Shown here piece by piece: positions 60,495-64,000 of a stretch of DNA of 64,000 nucleotides (position 1 is the stretch's first letter; every line of letters begins with the position of its first letter). Under the pieces are notes generated by a model. That model was not told where the DNA came from. It ran no database searches and worked only from the letters and a program-made list of their open reading frames with translations. The stretch is from assembly GCA_025992705.1 (NCBI GenBank), contig DAJPGJ010000001.1, positions 372,001 to 436,000 on the forward strand. The letters are read 5' to 3'. Source of the stretch: Coriobacteriaceae bacterium (lineage in GTDB: Bacteria; Actinomycetota; Coriobacteriia; Coriobacteriales; QAMH01). The translations under genes were made by a program, and so were the position numbers.

Positions 60495-60673
60495 GGGGAC
60501 AGACCCCCAATCGCCGCAGGTGGCAATAAGGGGACAGACCCCCGATTACCGCAGGTGGTGATAAGGGGACAGACCCCCGATTACCGCAGGTGGTGATAAG
60601 GGGACAGACCCCCCACTGTCATTTCGAGCGAGCGGAGCGAGTCGAGAAATCTTGGAAATAAGGGGACAGACCC
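60495..60673 (+). repeat. Tandem array of four 35-bp units, a TTTCGAG palindrome, and a fifth core
   Basis: Cores at 60495-60506, 60530-60541, 60565-60576 and 60600-60611 repeat every 35 bp. The linkers are nearly identical (CCGATTACCGCAGGTGG type). Next comes TGTCATTTCGAGCG...GAGAAATCT (about 60618-60653), and a fifth core is at 60662-60673. Confidence 0.95.
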
Positions 60674-60724
60674 TTTACGGCGAATGCCGATACAGGTTGC
60701 AAATCAAAAAGCGAAAGGATTGAA

Positions 60725-61846
60725 ATGAACAACGAGGTCAAGGAACTCATCGACAAGGTGTATGACGAGGGCGTGCGTGGCGCGTCCCAGCCGCGTGAGG
60801 TGATCATCAGATTGCTGGAGCTCGACCCGAGTTCCGAAGAGGTTTCCTATCTGAAGGAGAAGGCCGCCGAGCTGGCGCACATCGCCACGGGCAACAGCGC
60901 CTCTATCTCGGGTGCCATCGGCGTGGACCTGTGCAGCTGCGACATGAACTGCAAGTTCTGCGCGTTCGGGACCGAGTGGGGGCTTGTCGAGGAGGACGTG
61001 ATCTACTCCAAGGAGGAGATCATTGAGCTCGTGCGCGCCTATGTTGAGGCTGGTGTCACCACCATCACCCTGCGTTCGACCGAGTTCTACGACATGAACG
61101 TGCTGTCCGAGTGGCTCGCCGACATTCGCGAGGCGGTGCCGGGCAGCTATCTCATCAACCTTAACGTGGGCGAGATGAGCCCGGCCATGGCCGAGGCGGC
61201 CTACCAGGCCGGTGCCACGAGCGCCTATCACGTGATCCGCATGCGCGAAGGCATCGACACCCCCTTTGACGTCGACCTGCGCTGGAAGACCGTCGACGCC
61301 ATCAGCAATTCGCCGCTCCGATGGCTCACCTGCGTCGAGCCCCTGGGTGTCGAGCACACCAACGAGGAGATTGCGGATCGCATTCTGGAGAATCTGGCTC
61401 ATCGCCCCTATGCGATGAGCGTCATGGCTCGCGTCAACGTGCCCGGTACGCCCTTCGAGGGCATGGATGAAATCAGCGAGGAGCGCATGTTGCACTTGCT
61501 GGCGACGCTGCGTCTAGTGGTGGGCACCAAGGTGCGCAGTTGCGGCATGCACCCGGCCATTCCGGCGGCTCTCTACGCCGGAGGCAGCAACTTCACCGTC
61601 GAGCGAGGGGCCAATCCTCGAGACACCACCTTCAACGAGGACGTCTGGCGGGGCTTTACCGTGGAGGAGGCCAAGGCGCTTATCGAGGAAGCCGGTTTCG
61701 TCTGCCGTCCCGAAAACCCCGATCCGCGTTTCCCCATCGACGGCAAGCAATGGTGGAAGGTGGGTGACCCTGCCGACTACATCATGCCCGATCCCGTCGA
61801 GAACGCCGGCGCTGGTTGCTGCTGCGGCCCCCGCAAGAAAAAGTAG
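60725..61846 (+). CDS. Radical SAM protein, biotin-synthase-like
   Basis: A 373-residue protein. C72-x3-C76-x2-C79 (CDMNCKFC) binds the SAM 4Fe-4S cluster, inside a BioB/HydE/ThiH-like barrel. An additional Cys70 is nearby. The C-terminus ends in GCCCGPRKKK, a run of Cys then Lys that may bind metal. AAAGGATTGA precedes the ATG. It stands alone between two repeat clusters. It is not clearly biotin synthase: no bio genes are nearby. Reaction unknown. Confidence 0.85.
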   Translation: MNNEVKELIDKVYDEGVRGASQPREVIIRLLELDPSSEEVSYLKEKAAELAHIATGNSASISGAIGVDLCSCDMNCKFCAFGTEWGLVEEDVIYSKEEIIELVRAYVEAGVTTITLRSTEFYDMNVLSEWLADIREAVPGSYLINLNVGEMSPAMAEAAYQAGATSAYHVIRMREGIDTPFDVDLRWKTVDAISNSPLRWLTCVEPLGVEHTNEEIADRILENLAHRPYAMSVMARVNVPGTPFEGMDEISEERMLHLLATLRLVVGTKVRSCGMHPAIPAALYAGGSNFTVERGANPRDTTFNEDVWRGFTVEEAKALIEEAGFVCRPENPDPRFPIDGKQWWKVGDPADYIMPDPVENAGAGCCCGPRKKK

Positions 61847-61859
61847 CAGCTGGCAACAA

Positions 61860-61957
61860 GGGGACAGACCCTCGTGGCAACAAGGGGACAGACCCCGCAA
61901 TTGTCATTTCGAGCGAGCGAAGCGAGTCGAGAAATCTGGTAACAAGGGGACAGACCC
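61860..61957 (+). repeat. Three repeat cores enclosing one TTTCGAG palindrome
   Basis: Cores at 61860-61871, 61884-61895 and 61946-61957. TGTCATTTCGAGCGAGCG...GAGAAATCT lies between the last two. A right-half fragment TGTCTGTCCCC follows. Confidence 0.9.
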
Positions 61958-62039
61958 CTGTCTGTCCCCAATTTCCCTCCATTCCCCCAAAGCCGCTACA
62001 ATAGGGCGCATCAATACACCGCGCGAAAGGAATCATGGA

Positions 62040-63383
62040 ATGATCGAGCGCTACACGCTGCCCGAGATGGGCCACATCTGGTCTCTCGAGAACAAGTTCG
62101 ACGTTTGGAAGGAGATCGAGGTCCTCGCTTGTGAAGCGCAGGCCGAGCTGGGGCAGTGCGGCATCACCGCCGAGGAGGCCGCGTGGATTCGCGCGCATGC
62201 CGATTTCACCGTGCCCGAGATCGACGAGATCGAGAAGGTCACCAACCACGATGTCATCGCCTTCACGACCGTCATGGCGAACTACATCGATGCCGACGTG
62301 CCCGAGGGCGAGCCCAAACCAAGTCGCTGGGTGCACTACGGCATGACGAGCTCCGACCTTGGCGACACCGCCCTGAGCTACCAGGTCACGCAGGCCCTCG
62401 ACATCATCATCGCCGACGTGAAGCGCCTGGGCGAGACCTGCAAGCGCCGCGCGTTCGAGTTCGAGGATGCCATCTGCGTGGGCCGTACCCACGGCATCCA
62501 TGCCGAGCCCATGACCTTCGGCATGAAGTTCGGCAGCTGGGCCTGGGCGCTCAAGCGCGCCGAGACGCGCCTGCAGCAGGCGCGCGAGGTTGCCGCCACC
62601 GGAGCCATCAGCGGTGCGGTTGGCACCTACTCCAATATCGACCCCTTCGTCGAGCAGTTCGTTTGCGAGAAGCTTGGCCTCACGCCCGACCCGCTTTCTA
62701 CGCAGGTCATCGCACGTGACCGTCATGCGCAGGTTATGTCTGCGCTTGCCGTTACGGCCTCCACGCTCGAGTCCATCGCCATGCAGATTCGCCTGCTCCA
62801 GCAGTCCGACGTCATCGAGGCCGAGGAGCCCTTCACCAAGGGACAGAAGGGTTCGAGCGCGATGCCCCACAAGCGCAATCCCATCACGGCCGAGCGCGTT
62901 TGCGGTCTGGCTCGTGTGGTCAAGGCGAATGCGCAAGTCGCATTTGACGATGTGGCGCTTTGGTACGAGCGCGACATCTCGCACTCCGGTGCCGAGCGCG
63001 TCGTCCTGGCAGATAGCTTCACCGCACTCGACTACATGTTCTCGAAGATGCAGTGGATGCTCGACGACCTCAACGTCTACGTGAATAAGAGCCTGCACAA
63101 CCTGTGGCGCACGCGCGGTCTCATCTTCAGCTCGAAGGTCATCCTCGCGCTCGTCGATACGGGCATGATCCGCGAGGACGCGTACGTCATCGTGCAGCGC
63201 AACGCCATGAAGGTGTGGGACGACATCCAGCAGGCCATCGACGGGCCCACCTTCCGCGAGAACCTCGAGGCTGATCCGGATTGTCCGCTCACGGAAGCGC
63301 AGCTCGACGCCATCTTCGACCCGGAAAGCTTCCTGGGTCACAAGGCCGTCATCTTCGACAAGCTCAAGAGCCTGGAGTTTTAG
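62040..63383 (+). CDS. purB: Adenylosuccinate lyase
   Basis: A 447-residue member of the fumarase/aspartase superfamily. SSAMPHKRNP near 274-283 is the family signature loop with the catalytic Ser. RTHGIHAEP and MTSSDLGDTA are the other active-site regions. It catalyses two steps of purine synthesis. I chose the ATG at 62040 (GAAAGGA 8 bp upstream). A TACAAT box lies at 61997-62002. It is a housekeeping gene, and marks the return to core genome. Confidence 0.95.
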   Translation: MIERYTLPEMGHIWSLENKFDVWKEIEVLACEAQAELGQCGITAEEAAWIRAHADFTVPEIDEIEKVTNHDVIAFTTVMANYIDADVPEGEPKPSRWVHYGMTSSDLGDTALSYQVTQALDIIIADVKRLGETCKRRAFEFEDAICVGRTHGIHAEPMTFGMKFGSWAWALKRAETRLQQAREVAATGAISGAVGTYSNIDPFVEQFVCEKLGLTPDPLSTQVIARDRHAQVMSALAVTASTLESIAMQIRLLQQSDVIEAEEPFTKGQKGSSAMPHKRNPITAERVCGLARVVKANAQVAFDDVALWYERDISHSGAERVVLADSFTALDYMFSKMQWMLDDLNVYVNKSLHNLWRTRGLIFSSKVILALVDTGMIREDAYVIVQRNAMKVWDDIQQAIDGPTFRENLEADPDCPLTEAQLDAIFDPESFLGHKAVIFDKLKSLEF

Positions 63384-63391
63384 GAGCACTC

Positions 63392-63673
63392 ATGGAAAAT
63401 CAAGCGCAGGAGCCGGAGTTTCTGTATCGCACGCATGGCACGTGTTCGCGTGCCATCAAGTTCGATCTCGACGATGAGGCGCGCGTGAAAAACGTCGAGT
63501 TTATCGGCGGGTGCAACGGCAACGCCAAGGGCATCGCTTCCCTCATCGAGGGCATGCCGGCGGATTGGGTCATCGAGCGTTGCGCGGGGACGCAGTGCGG
63601 CGGCAAGGCAACGTCCTGTCCCGATCAACTCTCCCGTGCCCTCACCTGGGCCATCGAGCAACGGCAGGCGTAG
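63392..63673 (+). CDS. TSCPD-domain protein
   Basis: A 93-residue protein with GTCSRAIKF, GGCNGN, CAGTQCGGKATSCPDQL. This matches the TSCPD domain found alone or at the C-terminus of B12-dependent ribonucleotide reductases. GGAGCACTC precedes the ATG, 8 bp after purB, so it is co-transcribed. The role of stand-alone members is not firmly known. Confidence 0.85.
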   Translation: MENQAQEPEFLYRTHGTCSRAIKFDLDDEARVKNVEFIGGCNGNAKGIASLIEGMPADWVIERCAGTQCGGKATSCPDQLSRALTWAIEQRQA

Positions 63674-64000
63674 ATGAGCCACGACGGGGACGCGTTCGCA
63701 AACAAGAATCCGCAGCTGTCACGACGTGCTTTCTTGCGTCTGGGTGGCGGCGCGCTTGCCTGCGCGACGGTACTCGGCGCGCCCGCGTTGCTCACGGGTT
63801 GCGGGGGCAACTCGGATAGCGGCACGCCAAGCACGCTCGACGTGTCGACCAACGACGTCGTCACGCTCGATGCCTTTGCCGAAATCGAGGACACGACGGG
63901 ATACTTCGAGATCAAGGATCTTGCGCAGTACCCCAAGGGGACGATGCTCTATGCATCCGAGGACGTGACGGCGGCGGCGCTGCTTACGGGCGAGACGGCC
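63674..64000 (+). CDS. Tat-exported lipoprotein, start only
   Basis: The frame is open from ATG 63674 (touching the TSCPD stop) to the window end, 109 codons. Arg17-Arg18 in SRRAFLRLGG is a twin-arginine motif, and LLTGC (Cys43) is a lipobox. It is therefore a Tat-exported lipoprotein, often a redox or FMN protein. The remaining family is not visible. Confidence 0.75.
   Translation, partial: MSHDGDAFANKNPQLSRRAFLRLGGGALACATVLGAPALLTGCGGNSDSGTPSTLDVSTNDVVTLDAFAEIEDTTGYFEIKDLAQYPKGTMLYASEDVTAAALLTGETA

Noticed and set aside
60495..60611. CRISPR-like array with a 35-bp period
   Set aside because: The linkers are nearly identical rather than unique spacers, the core is a short palindrome, and no cas gene is present. 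It is a tandem of the RAYT-type repeat.
1..64000. tRNA or rRNA genes
   Set aside because: I looked for cloverleaf-like patterns and conserved rRNA stretches and saw none, but a covariance-model scan was not possible.

Overview
The window is GC-rich DNA from an anaerobic actinobacterium, most likely a gut Eggerthellaceae/Coriobacteriia member. That call rests on the genes: several soluble molybdopterin oxidoreductases paired with small 4Fe-4S proteins, a LuxR-type regulator fused to a polytopic membrane domain, many MFS carriers, old-yellow-enzyme/4Fe-4S reductases, and a Tat lipoprotein. No rRNA, tRNA or CRISPR array was recognised.

Layout. 1-8.1 kb: the 3' part of a giant repeat-built surface protein with a sortase-like tail, then a small membrane protein. 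8.4-9.3 kb: a REP-associated tyrosine transposase (RAYT). 9.4-14.7 kb: moeA, larE, a DUF2510 protein, a trigger-factor-like chaperone and a SlyD-like FKBP. 15-52.9 kb: a large accessory region built around six paralogous molybdopterin large subunits (20660, 24654, 28463, 30973, 43258, 46036) and five small 4Fe-4S partners (23000, 27023, 33276, 45623, 48395). With them are a TorD-like chaperone, a DUF1883 protein, a second SlyD-like FKBP, two Cys-rich zinc-ribbon proteins, two flavin/4Fe-4S ene-reductase-like proteins, a short-chain dehydrogenase, LuxR- and LysR-type regulators, five MFS carriers and an SMP-30-like lipoprotein. 53-64 kb: another short-chain dehydrogenase, a MOSC protein, cysK, an ArsB/SLC13-like carrier, an NMT1/TauA-type ABC transporter, a radical SAM protein, purB, a TSCPD protein and the start of a Tat lipoprotein.

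How the genes could work together (inference): the large/small pairs resemble catechol dehydroxylases and pyrogallol hydroxytransferase, soluble molybdenum enzymes acting on phenolic substrates. The MFS carriers would import or export the phenols, the LuxR- and LysR-type proteins would sense them, the ene-reductases and dehydrogenases would handle side chains or rings, and MoeA, TorD-like and MOSC proteins would serve the cofactor. No substrate can be read from sequence alone.

The most striking non-coding feature is a short element with core GGGGACAGACCC. I count about 70 copies on both strands, often with a 35-bp period. Complementary flanking arms change sequence together, as expected for a hairpin. 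The RAYT gene is the obvious candidate mobiliser. Copies also lie in frame inside the surface protein, an MFS loop and a zinc-ribbon protein. A second palindromic repeat (TGTCATTTCGAG...GAGAAATCT) is nested among them, and a third dyad (GGGACAAATG/CATTTGTCCC) occurs twice. Three long G/C homopolymer tracts lie upstream of genes.
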